DNA of 64,000 nt from Macrococcus hajekii (lineage in GTDB: Bacteria; Bacillota; Bacilli; Staphylococcales; Staphylococcaceae). The notes under the pieces were generated by a model. It worked only from the letters and a program-made list of their open reading frames with translations. It did no database searches and had not been told where the DNA came from. A program made the translations under genes and the position numbers. Of the stretch, positions 45,518 to 57,838 are shown piece after piece; position 1 is the first letter of the stretch, and each line of letters starts with the position of its first letter. The DNA is taken from NCBI RefSeq assembly GCF_004359505.1, contig NZ_SCWE01000001.1, positions 248,001 to 312,000 on the forward strand. Direction: 5' to 3'.

Positions 45518-46633
45518 ATGAAAAAACTGTTTTTACTAGGGTGTATCATGCTCGCTGGTTGTCAGCATGCATATGAACCTATAGATAGACCTGTAACATT
45601 TAAATATCATAAACTGCCTGAATTTGATGGGACTGGACTTGAAGTCAGTCAGTTGACACTGGAAGAAAAAATCTATCAATCTCTGATTCTGGGATTTGAC
45701 GGTACAGTTGTGTCTCCGCAACTGAGTGAACGGTTGTCTGACAAGCTAGGAGGCGTCATATTATTTAATCGTAATATCACTTCGGTGGCGCAGGTACAGC
45801 AGTTGAATCAGTCCATCAGTACAGTTCAGCAGGAAATCCCTCCGTTTATTGGTGTTGATCAGGAAGGTGGCAGGGTAAACAGGTTGCCTGCTGCTCTAGG
45901 AAATAGCCCTTCTGCTTTCACTATGGCCCAGTCCGGTGATAGAGAATATGTTTATGAGCAGGGGAGATGGACAGGCCAGAAGCTCAAACAGCTTCATTTC
46001 AATCTTGATTTTTCAACAGTACTCGATATTTGGACGAACCCTGCCAATACAGTGATTGGTGATCGCAGCTTCGGCACGACTGCTGACTCGGTTACGACTT
46101 ATGCAGGTGCTTTCAATGAAGGGATTCAGCAGGAAGGAATGGTAACAGCGGGTAAACACTTTCCGGGGCACGGTGATACTTTTCTTGATTCTCATCTTGC
46201 ACTTCCAGTCAGCCAGTCAGATATGAAGCGACTTAATGAAGTTGAACTTGTGCCATTCATCCGACTGAAAAATGATATGGATATGATGATGGTCTCACAC
46301 ATTGTGATGGCGAAGCTTGATAATCAGCCGAGCTCACTTTCTCGTAGAGTCACGACAGAGTTGCTGCAGGACAAACTGGGTTATAAGGGCGTCATCATCA
46401 CTGACGATATGGCGATGGGGGCTATTGCGAATGGCTACAGTCAGTCTGAAGCGGTCATTCAGGCTTTTAAAGCAGGAAATACTATGATACTGATTGGCTC
46501 TGATATTGGAGATGCTGATGTTCTGGTCAATGAAGTAGTAGAAGCCGTCCGACGTGGTGATATTAAAGAGGAACAAATCGATGAAAATGTTCAAAAAATT
46601 CTTCGACTGAAAACAAAATATGATATTCTTTAA
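45518..46633 (+). CDS. Lipoprotein beta-N-acetylhexosaminidase, GH3 (NagZ-like)
   Basis: 371 aa. Signal peptide with lipobox LAGC (lipidated Cys15), so it is anchored outside the membrane. GH3 motifs: GVDQEGGRVNRLP, KHFPGHGDT with the His of the catalytic dyad, and VIITDDMAMGAI with the nucleophile Asp near residue 295. Likely trims GlcNAc from muropeptides. It follows the exporter terminator and precedes mreC; no close promoter is obvious. Confidence 0.9.
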   Translation: MKKLFLLGCIMLAGCQHAYEPIDRPVTFKYHKLPEFDGTGLEVSQLTLEEKIYQSLILGFDGTVVSPQLSERLSDKLGGVILFNRNITSVAQVQQLNQSISTVQQEIPPFIGVDQEGGRVNRLPAALGNSPSAFTMAQSGDREYVYEQGRWTGQKLKQLHFNLDFSTVLDIWTNPANTVIGDRSFGTTADSVTTYAGAFNEGIQQEGMVTAGKHFPGHGDTFLDSHLALPVSQSDMKRLNEVELVPFIRLKNDMDMMMVSHIVMAKLDNQPSSLSRRVTTELLQDKLGYKGVIITDDMAMGAIANGYSQSEAVIQAFKAGNTMILIGSDIGDADVLVNEVVEAVRRGDIKEEQIDENVQKILRLKTKYDIL

Positions 46634-46667
46634 CTATTAGTCTAAAACATGTAATGAGGTGTTAAAG

Positions 46668-47513
46668 TTGCCCGATTTTTACAAACGCAACAAACTCGTA
46701 TTCATTTTGTTCGGCATCATCCTTTTTATTATGCTGGTCGGTCTGTCCTTAAAAGAGCGGACAACGTCAGTTCCTGAGCAGATAATAGGTGATTCAACAG
46801 CTGCCGGTCAGCGCATCGTCAGCTATCCGATGATGTTTATCGGTCAGAATTTAAGTAATTTAGTGCATATGTGGGATGCTGCTGAGGAGAATAAGGATTT
46901 GCGTGCAAAAATCCGTGGATTCAATCAGATGGAAGCGGATAACTATCGTCTTGAAAAAGAGAACGCAGAACTTCGAGAGCTGATGAAGACAGAAAGTATT
47001 GCCAGCTATGATCCTGAAATTGCGACGATTATTGCGCGTAATCAAGATGACTGGATGAACACTTTTACCATCAATAAAGGTCATAAATCAGGTGTGAAAG
47101 ATAATATGGCGGTCATCACGAACGAGGGGCTGGTCGGTCGGATTAAGAAAGCAAATGCGTACTCAAGTCAGGTCGAGCTGATTTCATCGAGCGCAAAAGC
47201 AAGCAAAATCAGTGTGACACTGCAGAATCAGGGCAGTGAGGTCTTCGGTATGATTGATCAATATGATGACAGCAAAAATTTACTCATTATCGATAATATT
47301 GAGAACAATATTAAACTCAAAGTCGGAACGAATGTGGTGACGAGTGGACTTGGCGGGCAATTTCCTAAAGGCATCGTCATCGGTAAAGTAAAGAAAGTAG
47401 AAAATGATGAATTTGGACTCAGTCAGATTGCCTACGTCGAAACTGAAGCCAGCCTGAAAGACTTGACACATGTCTATGTGGCTATGAAGAGCAAAGCAGC
47501 AGGTGGTTGGTGA
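46668..47513 (+). CDS. mreC: Rod shape-determining protein MreC
   Basis: 281 aa with an N-terminal membrane anchor (LVFILFGIILFIMLVGLSL), a coiled coil (about 65-105) and the beta-barrel MreC domain (ATIIARNQDDWMNTFTINKG, GLVGRIKKA). The TTG at 46668 has GAGGTG six bases before; a GTG at 46659 overlaps that site. mreB is absent upstream. In cocci MreCD act in septal or peripheral wall synthesis. Confidence 0.93.
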   Translation: MPDFYKRNKLVFILFGIILFIMLVGLSLKERTTSVPEQIIGDSTAAGQRIVSYPMMFIGQNLSNLVHMWDAAEENKDLRAKIRGFNQMEADNYRLEKENAELRELMKTESIASYDPEIATIIARNQDDWMNTFTINKGHKSGVKDNMAVITNEGLVGRIKKANAYSSQVELISSSAKASKISVTLQNQGSEVFGMIDQYDDSKNLLIIDNIENNIKLKVGTNVVTSGLGGQFPKGIVIGKVKKVENDEFGLSQIAYVETEASLKDLTHVYVAMKSKAAGGW

Positions 47514-48004
47514 TGCAATATTTGATTATTAGCGGTATCGCAGTTATTCTTTTTTATCTGGATACCTTGTTCAATAGTCTGATGCCCATGGGTCCCTTTT
47601 ATTTTACCTGCCATCTCCTTCTGATTTATTTACTGATTCTCTCGGTATATAAGCATCCAACTATTGCTTATGTAATCGGCATTGTCTTCGGCATTGTATC
47701 GGATGTCTATTTTTCAACAATCTATGGTGTCTATACCTTTGGTTATATTGTCTGTATTATGCTGATGAGTCGTCTGTTTAATGTTTTCTATAAGGACACG
47801 ACAATGATGATCAGTCTGCTGATAGGGTTCGTTCTCTTTTTTGAGGGGCTATTTTATCTCATTTACCGAATCCTTTACTCAACATCCCATGGCATTTTCT
47901 ATTTTCTGTTTCATCATGGGTTGCCGTCAATGCTGATTAATCTGATTCTAATCTTTGTATTATTCCCGACAGTGCTGAAAATCTTAAATAGAAATAGTTA
48001 TTAA
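47513..48004 (+). CDS. mreD: Rod shape-determining protein MreD
   Basis: 163-aa membrane protein with about five helices, partner of MreC. Start ATG at 47513 overlaps the mreC stop (TGATG). The motif GIVFGIVSDVYFSTIYGVYTFG, here abbreviated to its core GIVSDVYF, is typical. No terminator before the rplU promoter 2 bp later. Confidence 0.88.
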   Translation: MQYLIISGIAVILFYLDTLFNSLMPMGPFYFTCHLLLIYLLILSVYKHPTIAYVIGIVFGIVSDVYFSTIYGVYTFGYIVCIMLMSRLFNVFYKDTTMMISLLIGFVLFFEGLFYLIYRILYSTSHGIFYFLFHHGLPSMLINLILIFVLFPTVLKILNRNSY

Positions 48005-48006
48005 CA

Positions 48007-48035
48007 TTGACTTCGATACTGTGAAATGCTATCAT
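48007..48035 (+). promoter_or_regulatory. Promoter of rplU-prp-rpmA
   Basis: TTGACT at 48007-48012, 17-bp spacer, TATCAT at 48030-48035 with TG one base upstream. Confidence 0.8.
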
Positions 48036-48041
48036 GGTCAA

Positions 48042-48125
48042 GTTGAGTAGTTTATAGCTACATACAACCGCACGGACATAGGTTGAAGTGCTTCGGCCAC
48101 CTATTTACGGCGTGACTTAAAAAAT
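48042..48125 (+). promoter_or_regulatory. Ribosomal protein L21 leader
   Basis: The rplU 5' leader holds a structured element with ATAGG / CCTAT paired around a GC-rich inner hairpin and flanking CGCACGG / CGGCGTG-like arms. This matches the position and general shape of the L21 leader known in Bacilli, an autoregulatory site for L21. Exact limits need a covariance search. Confidence 0.7.
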
Positions 48126-48140
48126 ATAGGAGGTGCAAGT

Positions 48141-48449
48141 ATGTTTGCTATTATCGAAACTGGTGGAAAACAATTAAAAGTAGAACAAGGTCAAGAAATC
48201 TGGGTTGAAAAATTAAACGCAGAAGAAGGCGCTACATTTACTTTTGACAAAGTTCTTATGGTTGGTGGCGAAACAGTTAAAGTAGGTTCACCTGTAGTTG
48301 AAGGTGCAACTGTTACAGCGAAAGTTGAAAAACACGGCCGCGGTAAAAAAATCACTGTTTTCAAATATAAGCCTAAAAAGAACTACAAACGTAAACAAGG
48401 TCATCGTCAGCCTTACACTAAATTAACAATCGAAGCGATCAACGCTTAA
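48141..48449 (+). CDS. rplU: 50S ribosomal protein L21
   Basis: 102 aa; [18 protein letters not shown] and [19 protein letters not shown] are diagnostic. AGGAGG before the ATG; highly biased codons. Its stop overlaps the prp start by one base. Confidence 0.98.
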   Translation: MFAIIETGGKQLKVEQGQEIWVEKLNAEEGATFTFDKVLMVGGETVKVGSPVVEGATVTAKVEKHGRGKKITVFKYKPKKNYKRKQGHRQPYTKLTIEAINA

Positions 48450-48769
48450 TGATTAACGTCACGATTGCTGTTAATGATGACGGTAAAGTCACTGACTTCG
48501 AAATGACAGGTCATGCTGACTCAGCCCCACATGGACAGGATTTAGTCTGTGCCGGTGCTTCAGCTGTCGTCTTCGGCAGTATGAACGCGGTTCTCGGATT
48601 GACAGATGAAAGACCCGATATTGATTATGCACACGACGGTGGATTTTTTAAAGCGCGTGTGGTAGATTTGAATAACAATGAAGCGCAGCTGATTATCCAG
48701 GCAATGATTGTCTCACTTGAGACAATTGAAGCAGAATATGGTCAGTTCATCCAACTAAATTACAAGTGA
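48449..48769 (+). CDS. prp: Ribosomal-processing cysteine protease Prp
   Basis: 106 aa. The catalytic pair H22 (TGHADSA) and C34 (DLVCAGASAV) is intact. Prp removes the N-terminal extension of L27, which is encoded 11 bases downstream. Essential in S. aureus. Confidence 0.95.
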   Translation: MINVTIAVNDDGKVTDFEMTGHADSAPHGQDLVCAGASAVVFGSMNAVLGLTDERPDIDYAHDGGFFKARVVDLNNNEAQLIIQAMIVSLETIEAEYGQFIQLNYK

Positions 48770-48776
48770 GGTGTAA

Positions 48777-49064
<288 letters not shown>

Positions 49065-49073
49065 TAAGAGATG

Positions 49074-49108
49074 GGCACTAGACACTGATCTAGTGCCTTT
49101 CTTTTTTT
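49074..49108 (+). terminator. Terminator of rplU-prp-rpmA
   Basis: Perfect 9-bp stem GGCACTAGA / TCTAGTGCC, 6-nt loop, TTTCTTTTTTT. Confidence 0.92.
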
Positions 49109-49136
49109 CTCTCTGTTCGTCTCAGACATACAGACG

Positions 49137-49145
49137 TGCTATAAT
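49137..49145 (+). promoter_or_regulatory. Extended -10 promoter before the Spo0B-like gene and obg
   Basis: TG-C-TATAAT at 49137-49145; the -35 (TCGTCT-like) is weak. Confidence 0.5.
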
Positions 49146-49161
49146 AGATTGAGGTGATAGC

Positions 49162-49572
49162 ATGAACGAGCTGGATATTTATTTAAGGGCAAAACATGAT
49201 ATCAGTAATCAGCTGCAGCTGTTAAGTATTTACTGTGAACTCGGAGATTACACGAAAGTGAATAGTATAGTCGATAACTGGAGTGATAAACTGCAGCGCG
49301 AGCAGCGATTTATTCAACTTTCATGGAGTAGATTTGTTCAAACAGTGATTCACTATAAGCTGACGACTGAGTTTCGCTTTGATTATCAAATTGAAACTTC
49401 AGGCTCGGGTGAAGATGATCATCTGATAACCGAAAAGTTTGTTGAATGGATAAAACAAGTCCAGGGTGAACAGATCCTGATAGAAATAAAAGAAGCGGAT
49501 GATTATCTATTTAGGTTTGTGATTGACGGTCATCCTACAGAATATAAAATGAGTAAAAAAAGAGGTGTTTAA
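49162..49572 (+). CDS. Spo0B-like protein
   Basis: 136 aa. The N-terminal helical hairpin contains RAKHDISNQLQLL, matching the SRHDWMNKLQLI phosphorylation helix of Bacillus Spo0B around its histidine (H12 or so here), followed by a short ATPase-like C-terminal domain. It directly precedes obg, as spo0B does in Bacillus. Staphylococcaceae do not sporulate, so the phosphotransferase would have another partner or be a relic; the retained His and Asn suggest the former. Confidence 0.75.
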   Translation: MNELDIYLRAKHDISNQLQLLSIYCELGDYTKVNSIVDNWSDKLQREQRFIQLSWSRFVQTVIHYKLTTEFRFDYQIETSGSGEDDHLITEKFVEWIKQVQGEQILIEIKEADDYLFRFVIDGHPTEYKMSKKRGV

Positions 49573-50862
49573 ATGTTTGTCGATCAGGTCAAAATTAATT
49601 TAAAAGCGGGGGCCGGCGGGAATGGACTCGTTGCCTACCGCCGCGAGAAATATGTACCGCTCGGTGGTCCGGCAGGTGGAGATGGTGGTAAAGGTGCTTC
49701 TGTTATCTTCCAGGTAGATGAAGGATTAAGAACGCTCCTTGACTTCCGTTTTCAGCGTATGTTTAAAGCAGAGCCGGGTGAAAATGGTCAGTCGAGCAAT
49801 ATGCATGGCCGTGGGGCCAAGGATTTGATTCTAAAAGTACCGCCAGGCACGATTGTTAAAAATGCTGAGACAGGCGAAGTGATCGCTGACCTCGTACTCC
49901 ATGAACAGCAGGCAGTCATTGCAAAAGGAGGTCGAGGAGGCCGAGGCAATTCACGTTTTGCGAGCTCTGCCAACCCGGCACCGGAATTCGCTGAGAACGG
50001 TGAACCAGGTGAAGAACTGGAAGTGATTCTCGAACTGAAATTGATGGCGGACGTAGGTCTTGTTGGTTTTCCTAGTGTGGGGAAATCCACTTTACTATCT
50101 ATCGTTTCAAAAGCGAAACCGAAAATCGGTGCCTATCATTTCACGACTATTAAACCTAATCTAGGTGTCGTTCAGACGAAGGATAACCGCAGCTTTGTTA
50201 TGGCTGATTTACCCGGTCTGATTGAAGGTGCCTCTGAAGGTGTCGGTCTCGGTCATCAGTTCCTGCGTCACGTCGAGCGTACACGCGTCATTATCCATAT
50301 GATTGATATGGGACGGACAGATGGACGTGATCCTTATGAGGATTATGTCACAATCAATAATGAACTGAAGAACTATAATGAGAAGCTGGCTAAACGTCCG
50401 CAGATTATTGTAGCGAATAAAATGGATATGCTGGGTGCTGAAGATAACCTTGCTTTATTCAGAGAAGAGGCTGGCGAAGACCTTGAAATTATTGAACTGA
50501 GTGCTGCAACATATCAAAATATAGATCAGCTGCTCTACCGTGTGGCGGATTTACTTGATGAGACTGAAGGAATGGACTTTGATGGTGATGAAGAAGAAAC
50601 TGCGGTCCACCGTGTACTCTATAAACATGAAAAATCAGCCGATCACTTCGAGATTACTCGTGATGATGATGGTGCATACGTCGTCAGCGGTAATTCTATT
50701 GAACGTATGTTCAAAATGACAGACTTCAATCGTGATGCGGCTGTCAGACGTTTTGCACGTCAGATGCGTTCAATGGGTATCGATGATGCCCTTCGTGCGC
50801 GAGGCGCGAAAAATGGTGATATCGTACGTATTTTAGGTGGCGAATTCGAATTCGTAGAGTAG
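49573..50862 (+). CDS. obg: GTPase Obg/CgtA
   Basis: 429 aa. Glycine-rich Obg fold at the N-terminus ([18 protein letters not shown]), G domain with [11 protein letters not shown] near residue 165, [16 protein letters not shown] and NKMD, and a C-terminal OCT domain (about 350-429). Essential GTPase in ribosome assembly and stringent response. Starts right at the end of the Spo0B-like ORF. Confidence 0.97.
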   Translation: MFVDQVKINLKAGAGGNGLVAYRREKYVPLGGPAGGDGGKGASVIFQVDEGLRTLLDFRFQRMFKAEPGENGQSSNMHGRGAKDLILKVPPGTIVKNAETGEVIADLVLHEQQAVIAKGGRGGRGNSRFASSANPAPEFAENGEPGEELEVILELKLMADVGLVGFPSVGKSTLLSIVSKAKPKIGAYHFTTIKPNLGVVQTKDNRSFVMADLPGLIEGASEGVGLGHQFLRHVERTRVIIHMIDMGRTDGRDPYEDYVTINNELKNYNEKLAKRPQIIVANKMDMLGAEDNLALFREEAGEDLEIIELSAATYQNIDQLLYRVADLLDETEGMDFDGDEEETAVHRVLYKHEKSADHFEITRDDDGAYVVSGNSIERMFKMTDFNRDAAVRRFARQMRSMGIDDALRARGAKNGDIVRILGGEFEFVE

Positions 50863-50871
50863 GTGACAACA

Positions 50872-51318
50872 ATGACTGAAGGACAGAAATATTATTTAAT
50901 CAGAGAAGATGTTCTGCCGGAGTCCGTGAAAAAAACGCTGAAAGTCAAAAAACTGCTGGAGCGTGAGCCGCAGCTGTCTATCTTTGAAGCAGTTAAACAG
51001 TACGACCTTTCAAGAAGTGCCTACTATAAGTTCAAGGATACTATTTTTCCGGTAGATGAACAGACAAGTGAGCGTAACCTTACATTGATGCTCCATATTG
51101 ATGATAATGTCGGATTACTTTATCTTATTCTCGAGGAGATTGCTGCTGAAAAAGGTTCAGTTCTGACAATTCATCAGAGTCTGCCGATTATGGGAAAAGC
51201 TTCGATTGTTATTACATTGAACGCAACTGATATCGTACTTACAATCAATGAATTGCTGGAGAAGCTAAAAGCGATTGATGGTGTCAATCAAGTGCAGCTT
51301 CTCGGCATGAATATATAG
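50872..51318 (+). CDS. pheB: ACT domain protein PheB (UPF0735)
   Basis: 148 aa. N-terminal helix-turn-helix-like region ([21 protein letters not shown]) and a C-terminal ACT domain ([21 protein letters not shown]). Named PheB in Bacillus next to pheA, but it has no known chorismate mutase activity. The ATG at 50872 has TAGGTG six bases before; a GTG at 50863 is less likely. Confidence 0.88.
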   Translation: MTEGQKYYLIREDVLPESVKKTLKVKKLLEREPQLSIFEAVKQYDLSRSAYYKFKDTIFPVDEQTSERNLTLMLHIDDNVGLLYLILEEIAAEKGSVLTIHQSLPIMGKASIVITLNATDIVLTINELLEKLKAIDGVNQVQLLGMNI

Positions 51319-51326
51319 GAGGATAT

Positions 51327-51911
51327 ATGTACGCCTATTTACAAGGACAACTGACTCAGATTACACCGACACATGTCGTCATGGATATCGGCGGTATTGG
51401 TTATGAATGTCATACCCCTAATCCGTATCGTCTGCAGAAATATCTGAATAAAGAAACTAAACTTTTTACGCAGCTCATTGTCCGTGAGGATGCCCACACT
51501 TTATATGGTTTTCCTCATGCCGAAGAAAAAAGTCTTTTTCTTTCTCTCAATAAGGTGACAGGTATTGGGCCTAAATCAGCACTTGCCATTCTTGCTACAA
51601 GTACGCCTGATGAAATCAGACGAGCGATTGAAGATGAGAATGAGAGTTATCTTATGAAGTTTCCAGGCATAGGTAAGAAAACAGCTCGCCAGATCATTCT
51701 TGATTTAAAAGGAAAACTCGTGATGACAGATGAATCAGCGCTGTTTGAAGAATTTACTGATACAGTTGCTGTAGCTGAAGCACTGCTTGCATTAGAAGCA
51801 CTCGGTTATTCTAAACGTGAGCTGACGAAAGTTGAAAAAGTGCTTAAAGCAGAAAAAATAGAACAGATTGATGATAATATAAAACGTGGTTTACAGATAT
51901 TAGTCTCATAA
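51327..51911 (+). CDS. ruvA: Holliday junction helicase subunit RuvA
   Basis: 194 aa. OB fold ([20 protein letters not shown]), two helix-hairpin-helix motifs ([26 protein letters not shown]) and a C-terminal domain III that contacts RuvB. AGGAGG upstream; operon with ruvB. Confidence 0.96.
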   Translation: MYAYLQGQLTQITPTHVVMDIGGIGYECHTPNPYRLQKYLNKETKLFTQLIVREDAHTLYGFPHAEEKSLFLSLNKVTGIGPKSALAILATSTPDEIRRAIEDENESYLMKFPGIGKKTARQIILDLKGKLVMTDESALFEEFTDTVAVAEALLALEALGYSKRELTKVEKVLKAEKIEQIDDNIKRGLQILVS

Positions 51912-51923
51912 GGAAGTGGCAAT

Positions 51924-52937
51924 ATGGATGAACGTATAATCGACGACCACTTGATGGATAGAGAGGAGGCGATGACTGAACTCAGTCTGCGTCCTCTTTA
52001 TCTGAAACAGTATATTGGTCAGCCAAAATTGAAGAATAATCTCGAAATCTTTATTCAGGCAGCAAAACTGCGTGAAGAAGCGCTGGATCACGTATTATTA
52101 TATGGTCCGCCGGGTCTAGGTAAAACGACACTGGCTAATATCATCGCCAATGAGATGGATGTCAATATCCGTACAACTTCAGGTCCTTCTATTGAACGTC
52201 CAGGTGACCTGGCTGCCATTCTATCTTCCTTGAATGCAGGTGATGTCCTTTTTATTGATGAGATCCACCGCTTATCACGTGTAGTAGAAGAGATATTGTA
52301 TCCTGCGATGGAAGATTTCTGTCTGGATATAGTAGTGGGTAAAGGCGAGGAAGCGAGAAGTATCCGTATTGATCTGCCTCCATTTACACTCGTCGGTGCG
52401 ACAACTCGAGCAGGCAGTCTATCAGCACCACTGCGCGACCGCTTCGGTGTACATCTTAGACTTGATTACTACGATGAAACGGATCTGAAAGAAATCATTA
52501 CACGGACAGCATCCGTCTTCGATAGTGAGATCGATGATGAATCAGCAGCAGAAATTGCGAGCCGTAGTCGTGGTACCCCTCGTATCGCGAATCGCTTATT
52601 AAGACGCGTGCGTGATTTTGCACAGGTGCAGGGCGAGGAGATTATACATATCAATACGACACAGAAATCACTGGATATGCTGCAGGTAGATAAGCATGGT
52701 CTGGATCATATTGATCACAAGATTATGACGGCGATTATCGAGCGTTATAACGGTGGGCCGGTTGGTCTGGATACCATTGCAGTCAGCATTGGTGAGGAAC
52801 GTGTCACACTTGAGGATGTATACGAACCTTTTCTGATTCAAAAAGGTTTTCTGGAGCGTACAACACGCGGACGCGCTGCAACCCCTTTTGCTTATGAGCA
52901 TTTCAACTATCCGTATAGTCATGAAAAGAGGAAATAA
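51924..52937 (+). CDS. ruvB: Holliday junction branch migration ATPase RuvB
   Basis: 337 aa. [13 protein letters not shown], Walker [10 protein letters not shown], Walker B FIDEIHRL, sensor GATTRAG and [14 protein letters not shown], and a winged-helix C-terminus. RuvC is absent, as usual in Firmicutes, which use RecU. Confidence 0.97.
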   Translation: MDERIIDDHLMDREEAMTELSLRPLYLKQYIGQPKLKNNLEIFIQAAKLREEALDHVLLYGPPGLGKTTLANIIANEMDVNIRTTSGPSIERPGDLAAILSSLNAGDVLFIDEIHRLSRVVEEILYPAMEDFCLDIVVGKGEEARSIRIDLPPFTLVGATTRAGSLSAPLRDRFGVHLRLDYYDETDLKEIITRTASVFDSEIDDESAAEIASRSRGTPRIANRLLRRVRDFAQVQGEEIIHINTTQKSLDMLQVDKHGLDHIDHKIMTAIIERYNGGPVGLDTIAVSIGEERVTLEDVYEPFLIQKGFLERTTRGRAATPFAYEHFNYPYSHEKRK

Positions 52938-52938
52938 T

Positions 52939-55115
<2,177 letters not shown>

Positions 55116-55125
55116 GAGGATAAAT

Positions 55126-55401
55126 ATGAACGAAAATTTTCAGGCGATATTGCTCAATGTATTACCACTCTTAGCGATTATTGTTATCGCATATTTTGCC
55201 ATGATTCGTCCTCAGCAAAAGCGCAACCAGAAGCAGAATGCATTGATCAATAATCTTCAGAAAGGTGACCGCGTTATAACTGTCGGTGGAATTCATGGCA
55301 CTGTGAAATCAACTGGTGCACAGACGATTACTTTGATGGTCGGACGCAATCAGGAACTCACCTTTGATAAGTTAGCTATCCGAGATAAACGTCCGTCGTA
55401 A
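55126..55401 (+). CDS. yajC: Preprotein translocase accessory subunit YajC
   Basis: 91 aa. One N-terminal membrane helix (VLPLLAIIVIAYFAMIRPQQK) followed by a basic YajC domain (GDRVITVGGIHGTVKS). The ATG at 55126 follows GGAGG; the frame extends upstream into tgt but without a site. Precedes secDF. Confidence 0.93.
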   Translation: MNENFQAILLNVLPLLAIIVIAYFAMIRPQQKRNQKQNALINNLQKGDRVITVGGIHGTVKSTGAQTITLMVGRNQELTFDKLAIRDKRPS

Positions 55402-55457
55402 ATTATGATATGATGATGACAGTATTCAGTATTGAGTCATTATAATGAGGTGAAAGT

Positions 55458-57749
55458 GTGAAAAAGAGAAGTAGAATTATCGCTTTTCTGCTGATTGCAG
55501 TTCTGTTATTCAGCTTAATCGGTGGCACAGCACAAAAACTGATGAAGGATGTCAATCTTGGTCTGGATTTACAGGGTGGATTCGAAGTTCTATATCAGGT
55601 TGCGCCACTCGATAAAGGCGATAAAATTGATGAGGAAGCTGTTAAAGCGACCAGTAAGACATTGGAATCACGTGTGAATGTGCTCGGTGTTTCAGAGCCC
55701 AAGATTCAGATTGAAGAAGGAAACCGTATCCGTGTTCAGCTGGCGGGTGTCAAAAATCAGAATGAAGCACGTAAAATACTATCGACTAGTGCTAACTTAA
55801 CGATTCGTGATGCAAATGACAACTTGCTGTTATCAGGTAAAGATCTGGTTCAGGGAGGCGCTAAACAAGGATTCAAACAAGATTCAAATGAAGCGGCCGT
55901 GTCGCTGAAACTCAAATCGGCAAGTAAATTCCGCGATGTGACAGAAAAGGTTTCAAAAATGAATCCGAATGTCATGGTCATCTGGATGGATTTTGAGGAA
56001 GGTAAAGACAGCTACAAAAAAGAACAGGAACGTGTTCAGCAAGGTAAAGAACCTAAATATGTCAGCGCAGCATCTGTTGATCAGCCGATTAACTCAGAGA
56101 ACGTTGAAATTTCAGGTGGTTTTGCAGGACAGGATGGACTTCTACGTGCCAAACAAATTGCTGATCTATTGAATTCAGGTTCGCTGCCTGTCAAACTGAA
56201 TGAAGTCTATTCGACATCTGTCGGGGCTCAGTTCGGTCAGGATGCACTTCATAAGACTCTCTTTGCCTCAGGTATTGGTGTGGGTCTCATTTTCTTATTC
56301 ATGCTTTTCTTCTACAGATTACCTGGTTTAATCGCAGTGATTACATTATCAGCTTATATCTATCTGACAATGCTCGCTTTTAACATGATTAATGGTGTAC
56401 TGACATTGCCAGGAATTGCAGCACTTGTACTGGGTGTCGGTATGGCAGTAGATGCGAATATTATCATGTATGAACGGATTAAGGATGAGCTGAAAATCGG
56501 ACGTAGTCTGAAGCAGGCTTATCATAAAGGATCACAGTCATCATTCCTGACGATTTTCGATGCAAATATTACAACAGTTCTTGCGGCACTTGTACTCTTC
56601 TTCTTCGGTGTCAGCAGCGTTAAAGGTTTTGCGACGATGTTATTACTCGCTATACTCATGAGTTTCATTACATCGGTATTCTTGACGAGAATATTGCTGT
56701 CACTCATCGTCCATTCAAACTTCTTCAACCGTCACTTCAGTCTGTTTGGAGTAAGTAAGAAAAAACGTCATGATTTAGCTCAAGGCTATGATATTCATGA
56801 TCTGCATACACGATGGGATGGTATCAATTTCGTCAAACTTGCTAAACCATTACTGGCCCTTGCACTGGCTTCTATTATTCTAGGTTCTATCTCACTTGCT
56901 GTGTTCGGACTCAACCTTGGAATTGATTTCACACAAGGTTCACGTGTAGATGTGAAGAGTGAACAAGTGATTGATGTAGATACATTGAGGAAAGATTTAG
57001 AATCGGAGAAGTTGCCGGAAGGAACTATCACATTATCTGGTTCTGATAAGAAGACAGCCGTAGTTCAATATAAGGAACCGCTGTCCAAAAATGAAATCAA
57101 TGATGTAAAGTCAGCTTTAAGTGATAAATATGGCTATGAGCCGAATGTCAATACGGTTTCACCGGTTATCGGCAAAGAGCTGGCGAAAAATGCGATGCTT
57201 GCGACATTGATTGCTTCGCTCGGCATTATTCTTTATGTATCAGTCAGATTTGAGTGGCGTATGGGTCTTACAGCCGTTCTTGCCTTGCTGCATGATGCCT
57301 TTTTAATCATCGCTGCATTCAGCTTGATTCGTCTGGAAGTGGATATGACCTTTATCGCAGCTGTTCTGACTATCATTGGTTACTCGATTAACGATACGAT
57401 TGTAACCTTCGACCGTGTCAGAGAAAATCTGCAGAAGATTAAAGTCATCACTTCACCTGATCAGATTGATGGTATCGTCAACAGTTCTATCAGACAGACT
57501 ATGACACGCTCAATTAATACAGTAGCAACAGTCATCATCGTTGTAATTGCACTGATACTGTTAGGTGCATCAAGTATCTTCAGCTTCGGCGTTGCCTTAT
57601 TAATTGGTCTGATCTCAGGTGTGTTCAGTTCAGTATTTATCGCTGTTCCGTTATGGGGCATGCTTAAAAAACGACAACTTAAAGCGAATGGCGGCAAGTT
57701 AACTGTCTACACTGAAAAAACCAAAAATGACGAAAAAATTTATGTTTAA
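55458..57749 (+). CDS. secDF: Fused protein translocase subunit SecDF
   Basis: 763 aa, SecD and SecF in one chain as in other Staphylococcaceae and Bacillus. SecD half: NLGLDLQGGFEVLYQV, P1 domain, LPGIAALVLGVGMAVDANIIMYERI; SecF half from about residue 455: FGLNLGIDFTQGSRVD and TIIGYSINDTIVTFDRVREN. Twelve membrane helices. The proton-motive-force driver of protein export. Confidence 0.96.
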   Translation: MKKRSRIIAFLLIAVLLFSLIGGTAQKLMKDVNLGLDLQGGFEVLYQVAPLDKGDKIDEEAVKATSKTLESRVNVLGVSEPKIQIEEGNRIRVQLAGVKNQNEARKILSTSANLTIRDANDNLLLSGKDLVQGGAKQGFKQDSNEAAVSLKLKSASKFRDVTEKVSKMNPNVMVIWMDFEEGKDSYKKEQERVQQGKEPKYVSAASVDQPINSENVEISGGFAGQDGLLRAKQIADLLNSGSLPVKLNEVYSTSVGAQFGQDALHKTLFASGIGVGLIFLFMLFFYRLPGLIAVITLSAYIYLTMLAFNMINGVLTLPGIAALVLGVGMAVDANIIMYERIKDELKIGRSLKQAYHKGSQSSFLTIFDANITTVLAALVLFFFGVSSVKGFATMLLLAILMSFITSVFLTRILLSLIVHSNFFNRHFSLFGVSKKKRHDLAQGYDIHDLHTRWDGINFVKLAKPLLALALASIILGSISLAVFGLNLGIDFTQGSRVDVKSEQVIDVDTLRKDLESEKLPEGTITLSGSDKKTAVVQYKEPLSKNEINDVKSALSDKYGYEPNVNTVSPVIGKELAKNAMLATLIASLGIILYVSVRFEWRMGLTAVLALLHDAFLIIAAFSLIRLEVDMTFIAAVLTIIGYSINDTIVTFDRVRENLQKIKVITSPDQIDGIVNSSIRQTMTRSINTVATVIIVVIALILLGASSIFSFGVALLIGLISGVFSSVFIAVPLWGMLKKRQLKANGGKLTVYTEKTKNDEKIYV

Positions 57750-57751
57750 AC

Positions 57752-57783
57752 AAGACGGGCCGGATAACGGCCTGTCTTTTTTG
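57752..57783 (+). terminator. Terminator after secDF
   Basis: Stem AGACGGGCCG / CGGCCTGTCT (10 bp, one G-U), loop GATAA, six T. Confidence 0.92.
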
Positions 57784-57811
57784 TTCATTTTCTTTTTACA
57801 GGAGAAATGGG

Positions 57812-57817
57812 TATAAT
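57812..57817 (+). promoter_or_regulatory. Possible -10 element for recJ-apt
   Basis: TATAAT 22 bp before the recJ start. The -35 (TTTCTT, 17 bp upstream) is poor, so this is tentative. Confidence 0.4.
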
Positions 57818-57838
57818 ATAACGGTCAGGAGGATGAGA

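Noticed and set aside
52888-52938. Upstream ATG starts for QueA inside ruvB
   Set aside because: The GTG at 52939 has the RBS and gives the family's usual length.
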